Below, one piece after another: positions 34,807 to 44,141 of a stretch of DNA of 54,524 nucleotides. The position numbers and the translations under genes are program-made. Each line of letters begins with the position of its first letter. Position 1 is the first letter of the stretch. The notes below the pieces were generated by a model. That model ran no database searches. It was not told the origin of the DNA and worked only from the letters and a program-made list of their open reading frames with translations. Source of the stretch: an uncultured Sphingomonas sp. (GTDB lineage: Bacteria; Pseudomonadota; Alphaproteobacteria; Sphingomonadales; Sphingomonadaceae); NCBI RefSeq assembly GCF_937859915.1, contig NZ_CALMAW010000063.1:10192-64715 (forward strand), given 5' to 3'.

Positions 34807-35843
34807 CCGGAACCGACCGCCGCGGCCTCATCAAGGGCGCGTTGACGCTCTCCGCCACCGCGATGCTTCCGCGTTCGGCGACCGCCGACGCCGCGCCCGA
34901 CACGCTCAACGCGCATCTGACGGGCTATCTCGTCGGGCTGCACGATCCCGTCATCATCCGCGAGCGCGACACCTATCACGTCTTCGGCTCGGGGGGCTGG
35001 GAAGGGCGTCCAGGGCCGAGCTGGCGCACCTCGAAGGATCTCAAGAGCTGGACCGACAACGGCTCGCCCTTCGGCATCCCCGATTGGGCGCACGCCGCGA
35101 TCCCGACCGCGACCAGCGTGTGGGCGCCCGACATCCATTATGTCGACGGGTTCTACCGCCTCTATTATTCGGTCTCGACCGGGGGGAGCATGCGCTCGGT
35201 CACCGGCTTCGCGACCACGCCGACGCTCGACCGCGCCGCGCCGCATTATGGCTGGACCGATCACGGGCTGGTGATCGAGACGCACCCCGGCTCGGGCTAC
35301 AACGCGATCGATTCCAACTTCATCCGCGACGAGCAGGGCGAGGACTGGCTCGAATTCGGCAGCTATTGGGGCGGGCTCAAGCTCATCAAGCTCGATCGGC
35401 ACACCGGCAAGCGCGCGCCCGGGGACACGCGCATCTGGTCGCTCGCCTATCGTCCCGCCCCCGAGGGCGCTGACAATCCGATCGAGGGCGGCTTCCTGTT
35501 CCGCCACGGCGCTTATTATTATCTCTTCGCCAGCTACGACTATTGCTGCCGCAAGCTCGCCTCCAATTATTTCGTCGCGTGCGGCCGCTCGAAGAGCATC
35601 ACCGGCCCCTATGTCGACAAAGACGGCCAGCCGATGATGGAGGGCCGCGCCAAGACCGTGCTGATCGAGCGGCCATGGGGCGGCACGCGCTGGCGCGGCC
35701 CCGGCCATTGCGGGCTGATGCACGACGGCGCGCGCGACCTGATCGTCTACCACGCCTATGACGCCGAGCACGACGCCACCCCGACACTGCGCCTCGCCGA
35801 GCTGCGCTGGGATGCTGACGGCTGGCCCGTCGCGCTGAGCTGA
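34803..35843 (+). CDS. GH43 endo-1,5-alpha-L-arabinanase-like protein, Tat-exported
   Basis: A 346-residue GH43 enzyme of the arabinanase type, cutting internal arabinan bonds. The N-terminus TDRRGLIKGALTLSATA is a twin-arginine signal. Catalytic segments: base in GLHDPVIIRERDTYHVFGSG (D48), modulator in YNAIDSNFIRDE, acid in NPIEGGFLFRHGAYYYLFAS, and the metal-site histidine in WRGPGHCGLMHD. SVWAPDIHYVDGFYRLYYSV and ASYDYCCRKLASNY are typical of arabinanases. It is coupled to the first GH43 gene by ATGA. Together with that enzyme and the receptor, arabinan or arabinogalactan side chains are the likely substrate. Confidence 0.88.
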   Translation: MTGTDRRGLIKGALTLSATAMLPRSATADAAPDTLNAHLTGYLVGLHDPVIIRERDTYHVFGSGGWEGRPGPSWRTSKDLKSWTDNGSPFGIPDWAHAAIPTATSVWAPDIHYVDGFYRLYYSVSTGGSMRSVTGFATTPTLDRAAPHYGWTDHGLVIETHPGSGYNAIDSNFIRDEQGEDWLEFGSYWGGLKLIKLDRHTGKRAPGDTRIWSLAYRPAPEGADNPIEGGFLFRHGAYYYLFASYDYCCRKLASNYFVACGRSKSITGPYVDKDGQPMMEGRAKTVLIERPWGGTRWRGPGHCGLMHDGARDLIVYHAYDAEHDATPTLRLAELRWDADGWPVALS

Positions 35844-35851
35844 GCCGCGCG

Positions 35852-36840
35852 ATGGCGATCGATCGGCGCACGCTGCTGGGACGACGCTCGCGGCGGGGCT
35901 TTTGCCCGCGTCGGTCGCCGCCGAGCCGGCCGCAGATGTCGCGCTCGGCTCCGATGCGGTAGCGTGGCCGCCGCGCGAGCGGGTGATGCTGTGGCCGGGC
36001 GATCCCCCCGGCGTCGCGTCGCCGCCGCCGCGCCCCGATTCTGAGATGCGCGGCGATCCGGGGCGCCGCGAAATCCAACTGCGCGGCGTCGCGACGCCGA
36101 TGCTCTACGTCTTTCGCCCTGCCAGGCCCAGTGGCGTCGCGCTGCTGGCCGCGCCCGGCGGCGGCTATGAATTTCTTGCGGCGTCGAACGAGGGGTTGCA
36201 CGTCGCCGAGACGCTTCGCGCGCTGGGCTATACCGTCTTCGTGCTGATCTACCGGCTTCCCGCCGAAGGCTGGGCGGACCGCGCCGACGTGCCGCTGCAG
36301 GGTGCGCAGCGCGCGATCCGGCTGATCCGCGCGGGCGCGGTGGACTATGGCATCGATCCGGGCCGCGTCGGCATCGTCGGTTTCTCGGCGGGCGGCCATG
36401 TCGCGGCGAGCCTCGCGGTGGGCGCCGGCGAGCGCGTCTACGCGCCCGTCGACGACGCCGACCGCCTTCCGGTGCGGCCCGATTTCGCGGGGCTGCTCTA
36501 CGCGGTCACAACGCTGCGCGCGCCGGAGACGCACCAAGGCTCGCGCGACCATCTGCTGGGGCCCGATCCATCGTCGGCGCTGGTCGACCGGCGCTCGCCG
36601 GTGCTTCACGTCGACGCGCGCACCCCGCCAAGCTTCCTGCTCCACGCGCTCGACGACACTATCGTCCCCCCGGCGTGCAGCCTCGACTGGCTGGCGGCGT
36701 GCCGCGCGGCGGGGGTGCCCGTCGAGGCGCATCTGATCGAGCGCGGCGGCCACGGCTTCGGCACGGGGTTGCCGCCGGCCAACCCGGGCAGCCTGTGGCC
36801 CGCGCTGTTCGATCGCTGGATCGCCGCACGCACCGCATAG
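35852..36840 (+). pseudogene. Alpha/beta hydrolase esterase, frameshifted in its Tat signal
   Basis: A carbohydrate-esterase-like alpha/beta hydrolase. The main frame gives LLAAPGGGYEFLAASNEG (oxyanion region), the nucleophile GIVGFSAGGHVAAS, the acid HALDDTIVPP and the base ERGGHGFG. This frame has no good start, only a TTG at 35902. The ATG at 35852, nine bases after the GH43 stop, reads MAIDRRTLLG and then loses frame. Adding one base at the GGG of 35878-35880 gives MAIDRRTLLGTTLAAGLLP, then ASVAAEP, a textbook Tat signal. So a one-base loss in a G run separates the signal from the enzyme. It is either a real mutation or a sequencing error; if the latter, this is an intact exported esterase of about 330 residues. 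Confidence 0.8.
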
Positions 36841-37008
36841 CGGGCGTGGGCATGGCAATCGAACTGCGGCCTTTGTTCGGCTCAGACTTACGCCTGCTTG
36901 TGGCCGATGCACGGACCCGCTGCGCGGGAGCATCGTGCGTGGCGAGGTTGGCCTGAGACGGCACCGTTGCGCTTGAGTTGAGCGCTGCTCAGTCGAGGCC
37001 GAGGGATC
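36841..37008. other. Gap between the esterase and the rearranged scar
   Basis: No supported gene. It is probably more debris of the same rearrangement; no frame gives recognisable protein. Confidence 0.3.
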
Positions 37009-37131
37009 GAGGTCACCGACCACCTCATGCCCGGGATGACCGGGACTGAGCTCGCGGCGGCAATTCGATCCACGAGGCCCGACACCTCGGTGCTTCTAGT
37101 GTCGGGCTACGCCGAGAACGGGGGCATACTG
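37009..37131 (+). pseudogene. Response-regulator receiver fragment
   Basis: The frame reads EVTDHLMPGMTGTELAAAI, then RSTRPDTSVLLVSGYAENGG, the middle of a receiver domain as found at the end of hybrid histidine kinases. The DHLMPGMTG stretch holds the phospho-acceptor aspartate. There is no start or C-terminal end; the reading stops at a junction with minus-strand kinase sequence. Confidence 0.7.
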
Positions 37132-37367
37132 GCGATCCACAGATCGCCGGTCAGCGCGGTCTCGAGCGCGACCTGCTCGCCCAGCGTGCCGTGGAGCAGA
37201 TCCTCCATGCCGTGGACAAGGGCGTTAATGTCGGTCGATTTCAGATCGAGCGATTGCCGCCGGCCGAAGGCCAGCCGGCGGGCCGTGAGCGCGGCCGCCC
37301 GCTGGGCCGAGGTGTTGGCCGCGTCTATATATTTGTCGACCCGATCCACCTTGCCGGCGGCGATGTT
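37131..37367 (-). pseudogene. Histidine-kinase fragment
   Basis: On the minus strand the frame reads [40 protein letters not shown], then TDINALVHGMEDLLHGTLGE and QVALETALTGDLWIA. This is the segment between the phospho-His helix and the ATPase of PAS-type hybrid kinases. It is out of order and inverted relative to the receiver fragment next to it, and joined at its N-side to IS3 orfA sequence. Confidence 0.7.
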
Positions 37368-37507
37368 GCGCTGCGGAACGCAGCCGATCTTCTCGCAATT
37401 GACACCACCGCTGCCCATCGCGAGGGGTGATCCCGCTCGTGGTCGAGAACCATCCGTACCGCGCGTCCGCGAACTTCCGGCGCAAACTTGTTCGTTGTCT
37501 TACTCAT
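37368..37507 (-). pseudogene. IS3 family transposase OrfA fragment
   Basis: [38 protein letters not shown] is the N-terminus of an IS3-family OrfA. The next bases continue as KIGCVPQ only in another frame, so there is a frameshift near 37395. Then the homology ends in the kinase fragment. OrfB and the rest of the IS are absent. Confidence 0.75.
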
Positions 37508-37665
37508 ACAGGCTCCACCTTCTCAGATCCCATGAGGAGTGGAGACCGGCTCGCGCTGTGACAGAGTTGGTCACCAAATTGCTGGAGACAAATCATGAAT
37601 GCGATAGCTGACGGATTCGATGGACCTGCCGCGTTCCGCGTAGATCTCGGCTCATTTTTGTCTCG

Positions 37666-38763
37666 TTGGAGCTCAGTAAATCGACCTGGCTGGTCACCTC
37701 ACTAGCACCGGGTAGCGACAAGATGTCGCGCCGGACGATCGCCGGCGGCGATATCGACGGCCTGTTTGCCTGCTTTGCCCAACTTCGGACAAAGGCGCAG
37801 GAACGGCAGGGCAAGCTTTACCCCTTGGTGGTGATCCAGAAAGCGGGCCTTGACGGCTTTTGGATCGACCGCGTGCTGGGCCGAGAAAGCTGGATCGAAA
37901 GCCATGTTGTCGACGCCACGTCAATCGCGGTGTCGCGTCGCCACCGTCGCGCAAAGACTGATCGCATCGATGGCGAGATGCTGCTCCGCACGCTGATGGC
38001 CTACACGCGGGGAGAACCGCGTGTCTGCTCGATGGTCCGGATACCGACGCCTGAGGAAGAAGATCGCCGCCGGATCGGTCGGGAGCGAAAGGCGCTGGTC
38101 GCCGAGCGAATCCTTCACGTCAATCGCATGAAAGGATTACTCTTCAGCCGAGGCATCCGGGACTATGAGCCGCTTAATCGTGATCGTCGCAAGCGCCTGG
38201 ATGAGCTGCGAACCGGCGATGGCCGCGAGCTCCCTGGGAATATCAGGGCGCAGGTCTGCCGTGAGCTCGACCGCCTCGAGTTGTTGCTCGATCAGATCAA
38301 GGCGGTGGAAGGCGAGCGGGATGCTATGGCAATCCCAGCCGTCATCGGCACCCCCGCGCCCATGGCAATGCTCCTTGGCCTCAAAGGGATTGGTCCGAAG
38401 TTTGCTGCGATCCTCTACTCGGAAGGCCTTTTCCGCCACTTCGACAATCGAAGGCAGGTCGCCGCCTATGCGGGGCTGGCACCCTCTCCGTGGCAGAGCG
38501 GATCGATCGATCGTGAGCAGGGTGTCTCGAAGGCCGGAAATCCCAGGCTGCGTACGACGATGGTTCAGCTCGCGTGGCTGTGGCTGCGTCACCAACCGGA
38601 CTCGACGCTAGCCCGTTGGTTCCAGGATCGCGTGATACGCAATGGTGGCCGCCTCAAAAAGGCGATGATCGTGGCACTCGCCCGCAAGCTGCTGGTCGCG
38701 CTTTGGAAATTCGTGACGTCCGGCGTCGTTATCGAAGGCGCCGCCATGAAAACTATTAGCTGA
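37666..38763 (+). CDS. IS110 family transposase
   Basis: A 365-residue DEDD-type transposase. The N-terminal RuvC-like half has ELSKSTWLVTSLAPGS at the start and AKTDRIDGEMLLRTL (about 97-111) with the catalytic aspartates. The C-terminal transposase_20 half has LLGLKGIGPKFAAIL, the conserved FDNRRQVAAYAGLAPSP, and SKAGNPRLRTTMVQLAWLWL with the catalytic serine segment. IS110 elements have no terminal inverted repeats, so the ends are not set. The start is a TTG at 37666; upstream residues (LIFVS) fit the family but no ATG or GTG is in frame. It sits next to the scar of kinase and IS3 pieces. Confidence 0.92.
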   Translation: MELSKSTWLVTSLAPGSDKMSRRTIAGGDIDGLFACFAQLRTKAQERQGKLYPLVVIQKAGLDGFWIDRVLGRESWIESHVVDATSIAVSRRHRRAKTDRIDGEMLLRTLMAYTRGEPRVCSMVRIPTPEEEDRRRIGRERKALVAERILHVNRMKGLLFSRGIRDYEPLNRDRRKRLDELRTGDGRELPGNIRAQVCRELDRLELLLDQIKAVEGERDAMAIPAVIGTPAPMAMLLGLKGIGPKFAAILYSEGLFRHFDNRRQVAAYAGLAPSPWQSGSIDREQGVSKAGNPRLRTTMVQLAWLWLRHQPDSTLARWFQDRVIRNGGRLKKAMIVALARKLLVALWKFVTSGVVIEGAAMKTIS

Positions 38764-39189
38764 TATTCCTAGCAAATTTTGAATCCCCAGGACCTGATCA
38801 GTCCTGACGGATCCAGGTGGACGGACCGCCAACTCCTATGGCTTCAAAAGCCGCTTCTCAGAATGGTCCCGTTCTCCTGAGCCCTTGCCCGTCGAAAGCG
38901 GGATATTGGTGCAGCCGTTCCGAGCGGCGACCGGATGTGAGGTTGTGCAGGCTTGGATACCGGACCGGCACTATGCGATCGGGTTCAGACCTTGGATGCC
39001 GAACAAGAAAGGATAGACCAACCTAATGACCCCTTGACCCCAAAACCCTCATGTGAGGAGTTGGAGCTTCCGGCAAACCCGGGGCGGTTCATTTCGTGCC
39101 TGAACGGCCGCTGCACCTTGTGACTGCATGAGGTTCAGGTTGATCGTCCTACGCAGGCTCGATCAAAGCCCACGACAAGGATTAACATT
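38764..39189. other. Gap after IS110
   Basis: No supported gene; it probably contains the IS110 right end. A short open frame at 38817-39026 has no protein-like character. Confidence 0.35.
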
Positions 39190-40032
39190 ATGGTGACAGG
39201 ACGGAACCTCAGGCGCGTCGTCTCTCTCACTCTGGGAGCAGCGCTCATCACCGGCACCGCGTCGGCACAGGCATCGAGGGACATCCGTCCGCATGCCTCG
39301 CTGCCAACTAGCGTGGGAGCCGGCGAGCGGGTGATCGACCTTCCGCTACGCGGGGGAGATCATCAGCGGGTCCTGTTCTCGGCGCCAGCGCGTCCGCGTG
39401 GAACGATCGTGATGCTTCCCGGCGGCGCCGGCGATGTTGGCCTTGGACGCCGTGGCGACGTTCAGCATGACGAAAATTTCGTCGTTCGGACGCGTGCGCT
39501 GTGGAACAGCCATGGCTATGCGGTGCTGATCCCGGACACGGTCGATCGCGCCAATCTCCGCGGTCTGCGCAGCTCACGCGCCTACGCTAGGCTTGTGAGC
39601 GGCCTGGTCGACTTTGCGCATCGCCAAATCGCTGGTCCCGTCTTCCTTCTCGGGACGAGCCAGGGATCGATCGCCGCCATGAACGGTGCCGCGCACGCCG
39701 CGCCGGGCAGCATCGCCGGGGTTGTGCTTACTGAATCCGTTTCGGTCATGGGCGGTAGCGGCGAGACGGTGTTCGATGCCGAGCCGCAGCGGGTGCGCGC
39801 CCCGGCACTGATCGTCGCCAATCGCGATGATCGCTGCAACGTGGCGCCCCCGCAGGCCGCGCAGCGGATCGCCGCCGCCATGACCGGTAGCCAGAACGTG
39901 CGCGTCCTCACCGTGTCGGGCGGCACCACTCGTTCCCCGAAGGATTGCGGCTCGCTCACACCTCACGGCTATTTCGGCATCGAGGGACAAGTGGTGGCGG
40001 CGATCGGCAAGTGGATGGACGCGCATGGCTGA
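39190..40032 (+). CDS. Secreted alpha/beta hydrolase
   Basis: A 280-residue exported hydrolase. The signal segment is RRVVSLTLGAALITGTASAQA. The oxyanion segment is IVMLPGGAGDVGLGRRGD, the nucleophile elbow FLLGTSQGSIAAMNGA (about 153-168), the acid region ANRDDRCNVAPP, and the histidine near LTPHGYFGIEG. The exact reaction is unknown; an esterase acting on decorated xylan would fit, since the next gene, a GH10 xylanase, starts inside its last codons (8-base overlap). Confidence 0.82.
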   Translation: MVTGRNLRRVVSLTLGAALITGTASAQASRDIRPHASLPTSVGAGERVIDLPLRGGDHQRVLFSAPARPRGTIVMLPGGAGDVGLGRRGDVQHDENFVVRTRALWNSHGYAVLIPDTVDRANLRGLRSSRAYARLVSGLVDFAHRQIAGPVFLLGTSQGSIAAMNGAAHAAPGSIAGVVLTESVSVMGGSGETVFDAEPQRVRAPALIVANRDDRCNVAPPQAAQRIAAAMTGSQNVRVLTVSGGTTRSPKDCGSLTPHGYFGIEGQVVAAIGKWMDAHG

Positions 40033-41131
40033 AGCACCGCTTGACCGTCGCGCTTTCCTCGCCGCGGCTGGTGTCACACTCGCCGCCGGGCTTCATGCAA
40101 ATCCGGTCTTGGCCACGCCAGGGAGCAACGGCTTCGTTCCGGGCTCGGTCGCGTCGCCGCCGGACGCAACGTGCGGTTTGGGTTCGCGCTCGATACCCGG
40201 CGCCTGAACGGCGATCCACGCTACGCCGCGTTCGTCGCCGAGCAAGCTACGCTGGTCGTGCCGGAGAACGCGCTGAAATGGGCGACCGTCCATCCGTCCC
40301 CCGACCGCTTCGATTTCGCGCAGGCAGATGCCATCGCGACCTTCTCGGGAACCCACGGCATCGCGATGCGCGGCCATACCTTCTGCTGGCATCGTGCCCT
40401 GCCGCCCTGGGTCACACAAACGGTGACGAGGCAGAACGCCGAAGCGGTTCTCGTCGACCATGTCCGGCAGGTTGCCGGCCGCTACAAGGGCAGGATCCAG
40501 TCATGGGATGTCGCGAACGAGGTCATCAACCTCGTCGATGGCCTGCCGGGTGGCTGGCGGGACTCGTTCTGGTATCGGGCGCTGGGCCCGGGCTATGTCG
40601 ACATTGCCTTCCACGCCGCGCGGGAAGCCGATCCGGCCGCCATCCTGTGCTACAACGACTATGGGCTCGAGGGCGATGGGGACAGTGGGCGCCGCAAGCG
40701 CGCTGCGGTGCTCGCCTTGCTTGCTGGCCTGCGTGAGCGAGGCGTTCCGATCGGTGCTCTTGGCATCCAGTCTCACCTGAGCGCCGGGGCGACCGATGGC
40801 TTCGCCGGGGCTGGCGCAGTTCATCCTCGATGTGAAGGCGATGGGGCTCGCGGTCTACATCACCGAACTCGACGTCGACGACAGCAGGCTCAACCCTGGC
40901 AGCAGCGACGGGATGGTCGCGGGCGTCTACAAGCGCTACCTCGGCCGGGTACCGGGAACGGGTGCGGTCTCATCGGTCCTGACCTGGGGCGTCTGGGATA
41001 CGCCCCACTATACGGCAGCGACGCCGGGTCAGAGCGGACCGATGGCGAGGCGGCCGCTTCTGTTCGGGGCAGACGGTACCGTTAAGGACGCAAGCTGGGC
41101 GACCGAGCATTGCTTTGCGCGAACACCTTAG
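40025..41131 (+). pseudogene. GH10 endo-1,4-beta-xylanase with two frameshifts
   Basis: Read across three frames this is one Tat-exported GH10 xylanase of about 368 residues. Frame 1 from ATG 40025 gives LDRRAFLAAAGVTLAAGLHA (Tat signal). Frame 2 runs from about 40141 with LGRVAAGRNVRFGFALD, VVPENALKWATVHPSPDRFD, MRGHTFCWHRALPPWV, the acid/base in QSWDVANEVINLVDG, and GIQSHLSAG. Frame 3 from about 40795 gives LAQFILDVKAMGLAVYITEL with the nucleophile in YITELDVDD and LTWGVWDTPHY. The first break needs one extra base at the GGG of 40140-40142, the second one base fewer at GGGG near 40789-40792. All catalytic parts are present. It is inactive if real, intact if the indels are sequencing errors. 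Confidence 0.85.
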
Positions 41132-41433
41132 TAATTCAGCCCGGCATTTTGACGGCGCGAGAGCGACGCGCTGGCAGCCGATCCGTGACGCAGCCGAAAC
41201 ATCGATCACCAATAAGTGTGCTGCCGACTGAATTTTCTACAAGAAACGGCGGTCGAGACAGCCGGAGCGTTCCTAAAAGCATGCGGCCACGGGAAGGCAC
41301 ATGGCTTCGCGAAGCTCACACACCGATTTTAGAGAAGATCCAGCATCACTGGCAATTGCCTGCGCGGCATCTTCTCGTGCGCTCCGCCTCGTTTTGGGTA
41401 AAGCGGTCCCTCGCGAACCGCATGAGGAACGAC

Positions 41434-42255
41434 ATGAAGGCCCTGATAATCTTAGCTGGTGTCGCGCTGGCGGGAACCGGGTTGGCCCAAGTTCCGGCCG
41501 GCAGCCGCTATGTGGCGATGGGGAGCTCCTATTCCGCCGGGCCCGGCGTTGGGACGCCCGACAGTGCCAGCGGTCAATGCGCTCGCTCGATGTCCAACTT
41601 CGCGCGCCAGGTCGCGAGCGGCCGCCACCTCACGCTGACCGATGTATCCTGCTCGGGTGCCACGACCGATAATATCCTCGTACACGGCCAGCATGGATTC
41701 TCAGCCCAGATCGAGGCAGTGACGCCGGACACGAAGCTCGTCTCGATCCTGATCGGCGGCAACGACATCGACTATGTCGGCAACCTAGGCGGCCTGTCGT
41801 GCCGCGACACGGGCGGCACCAATTGTCATGTAGCCGATCCCGCCAGCATCGAAAGCAAGCTGGCGGCCCTTCCCGCTCGTCTCGATCAGGTTGTGGCGGA
41901 GGTACGTCGCCGGGCTCCCGCAGCTCGTATCGTGCTTGTCGGCTACCTACCTGCCGTGCCTGCAAACGGCGCCGGCTGCGCGGCGCTGCCCTTGTCAATT
42001 GCCGATATTGGCCGGATACGCGGTGTGGCGATCCGGCTCGCGCAAGCGATCGGGGGCGCCGCAGCGCGCAATCATGTTGGCGTGGTGCGATCTTCCGAGA
42101 TCGGCACCGGCCATGATGCCTGTTCGGCTAGTCCCTACATCGCCGGCTATCACGCGCCGCGCACACCGAATTGGCCGAGCCCCGTCGCGTATCATCCCAA
42201 CCAGGCCGGCATGGATCGGATTGCACAAGCACTCGACGCGGCCATTGGTGGTTAG
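41434..42255 (+). CDS. Secreted SGNH/GDSL hydrolase
   Basis: A 273-residue exported esterase or lipase of the SGNH family. The signal is KALIILAGVALAGTGLAQ. Block I is SRYVAMGSSYSAGPGVG with the catalytic serine (GSSYS replacing GDSYS), the glycine of block II is near DVSCSGATTDNIL, block III is LIGGNDIDYVGN, and block V is PVAYHPNQAGMDRIA with the Asp/His pair replaced by YH-P. The organisation resembles the actinobacterial SCO7513-like lipases. ATG 41434 follows AGGAACGAC; ATG 41422 is in frame too. It is downstream of the GH10 gene by 300 bases that hold no supported gene. Confidence 0.85.
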   Translation: MKALIILAGVALAGTGLAQVPAGSRYVAMGSSYSAGPGVGTPDSASGQCARSMSNFARQVASGRHLTLTDVSCSGATTDNILVHGQHGFSAQIEAVTPDTKLVSILIGGNDIDYVGNLGGLSCRDTGGTNCHVADPASIESKLAALPARLDQVVAEVRRRAPAARIVLVGYLPAVPANGAGCAALPLSIADIGRIRGVAIRLAQAIGGAAARNHVGVVRSSEIGTGHDACSASPYIAGYHAPRTPNWPSPVAYHPNQAGMDRIAQALDAAIGG

Positions 42256-42911
42256 CTCTTTCTCGAAAGGGAACCCGGCACCGGGCCGGCGGGCAACAGT
42301 GACGAGTGAACTGCCCCCGCTGCGAGCCGCTTTCCCAAAAACCGTTCTCAAGACGTTTTCCCGAAATGGCGTCATCTCGGCGGAGTTATGGGAATGACAG
42401 CTACGCTCTTTTGGCGACGCAAAAGACACGTTTTTCGCGCATATCTTGAGCGCCTGTCATATCATGTTTGTTGACTCGGAAAGCTGTGCGACAAACGCTG
42501 TCGCTTTGCTGCAATGTACAACAATCTACGTTTTAGGGTTTGTCGACACGCGCGATTGCACCGTCGCTGCAACATTTAGCGAAGCAGAAAACGTCGGGTT
42601 CTCGGAAACTCGCTCTCTTCGTTTAACGGCAGAGAAGTCGCGCCCTGCGGCCCGACCGCTCAATGGAACGGGATGGCAAGTTTCAGCATGAGCCGCCGTT
42701 CACGCTCTGGGCCGGGAATGGCTTGAGTTGGTCGAAAGGAGCTGCATGGCTTCGCGACCGTGATCAAGTTCTGAGTTCCAAAGTCCCTTGTAGGCGACCA
42801 TCAGACGTGGGTGGCTCGGTCATCGGCGATTTGGGCACAAAATCATACCGCGACGATCGTTCAATGGCGCACGCGGCTTAGGCAGATTTTTGCGACGCAT
42901 CAGGGCGCGCG
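42256..42911. other. AT-richer gap before the integrase 3' end
   Basis: No supported gene. The composition from about 42410 to 42640 is clearly more AT-rich than the rest, as often seen near island ends. The open frame at 42446-42691 is cysteine-rich and lacks protein-like features. Confidence 0.35.
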
Positions 42912-44123
42912 TCATTCTGGGGCCGCTTGATCTGGCGGAAGGAGATATTCCGCCCACTTTTTCATAAGTACGCGCCTGCGCTCGATTGCCGTTCCGCGGC
43001 GATACGCACGCTCTACCTTATCGCTGATAGTATGCGCCAGGGCTTGCTCGATGAGGTCGCGCGGGAACTCGGTCGCGTCACCGGCCCAGTCCCGGAAGGT
43101 GCTCCGCATTCCGTGGGTAGTGATGCGGTAGCCCATTCGGCGTAGGAGCATCGCCATCGCCATGTTGGAGCGCGCTGCACCTCCGACGGCGAAGATCAGA
43201 TCCTTGGGTCTGTAATCTTCGGGCTTCAATTCATTCAGAATTGCTACCGCCGCGTCTGAAAGGGGCACGACATGTTCGGCGCCGGCTTTCATTCGCGTGG
43301 GCGGAACAGTCCACAGTTTCTGGTCGAGATCAATCTCACCCCATGCCGCGCCGAGCACCTCGCCGGATCGGGCGGCAGTCAGAATAGTGAACTCCAAGGC
43401 TCTGGCTGCTAATGCGGGGCGCTTAAGCAATTGAACCATGAAGGATGGCGCATCGCGCCACGGAAGCGCTTCGTGATGCCCTCGGGTGAGCTTGGGGCGA
43501 CGTGGGAGCAGGACGTCGAGGTGCCCCTTCCAAAGTGCCGGATTGGCTGCATCGAGTGGGCGTAGCCCCCGAGCTTTGGCAGCCGCCAGGATCTTCTCGA
43601 TCCGGCCACGGACACGACTTGCCGTCTCCGATTTTGTCAGCCAGATCGGCTGCAGGACGGCAAGCACGTCCTCGGTGCCGATGTCTTCGATCCGCTTGTT
43701 GCTCAACGACGCTGCGTGGTCTCGCAGCGAGTTGCGCCATTGCTGACGGTGGACATCATTCCGCCAGCCTTCCTCGATGCTGGATATGTATGTCTCAGCG
43801 AATGTGCCGAAAGTAACGATATCGGGCGGCGCCTCGATGGGTTTGGGCGCGATGACTGCGCGAGGATCGATACCGGTGGCGACGGCCTCCCGCATATCGG
43901 ACGCGAGCTTTCGTGCTGTCGATAGCGGGACGGAGGTCTCCGCGCCGAGGCCAATTTCGGCGCGTTTGCCGGCGTTGGTTGTCATGAAGACCCAAGACCG
44001 AGCACCGCTTGGTGTGATCCTGAGATAGAGCCCTCCGCCGTCGGCATGACGGCCCGGTTCTTTGAGCGAAGCGACCTTGCGGGCGGTCATCCGACTGAGG
44101 GCTCTCGACACGGGCTGCTCCAT
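42912..44123 (-). CDS. int: P4-type tyrosine integrase
   Basis: A 403-residue site-specific recombinase. The N-terminal arm-binding DUF4102 domain has SLKEPGRHADGGGLYLRITP and RKLASDMREAVATGIDP. The core-binding region is about 103-200. The catalytic domain holds R252 (LTAARSGEVLGAAW), K near 279, H337-x-x-R340 (TTHGMRSTFRDWAGD), H364 (ALAHTIS) and the nucleophile Y374 (VERAYRRGTAIERRR), so the set is complete. The start could also be the Met at residue 12 (44090), nearer the family norm. It is transcribed away from the right att site, 190 bases away. It is the integrase for the tRNA-Ser site. Confidence 0.95.
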   Translation of the reverse strand: MEQPVSRALSRMTARKVASLKEPGRHADGGGLYLRITPSGARSWVFMTTNAGKRAEIGLGAETSVPLSTARKLASDMREAVATGIDPRAVIAPKPIEAPPDIVTFGTFAETYISSIEEGWRNDVHRQQWRNSLRDHAASLSNKRIEDIGTEDVLAVLQPIWLTKSETASRVRGRIEKILAAAKARGLRPLDAANPALWKGHLDVLLPRRPKLTRGHHEALPWRDAPSFMVQLLKRPALAARALEFTILTAARSGEVLGAAWGEIDLDQKLWTVPPTRMKAGAEHVVPLSDAAVAILNELKPEDYRPKDLIFAVGGAARSNMAMAMLLRRMGYRITTHGMRSTFRDWAGDATEFPRDLIEQALAHTISDKVERAYRRGTAIERRRVLMKKWAEYLLPPDQAAPE

Positions 44124-44141
44124 CGTCCGTCGAACCCCTAT

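Noticed and set aside
37666-38763. IS110 as the cause of the whole sugar locus insertion
   Set aside because: IS110 elements move alone, and the att repeats plus integrase explain the boundaries better.
42446-42691. 81-residue open frame in the AT-richer gap
   Set aside because: Cysteine-rich, no ribosome-binding site, no family resemblance; most likely chance.
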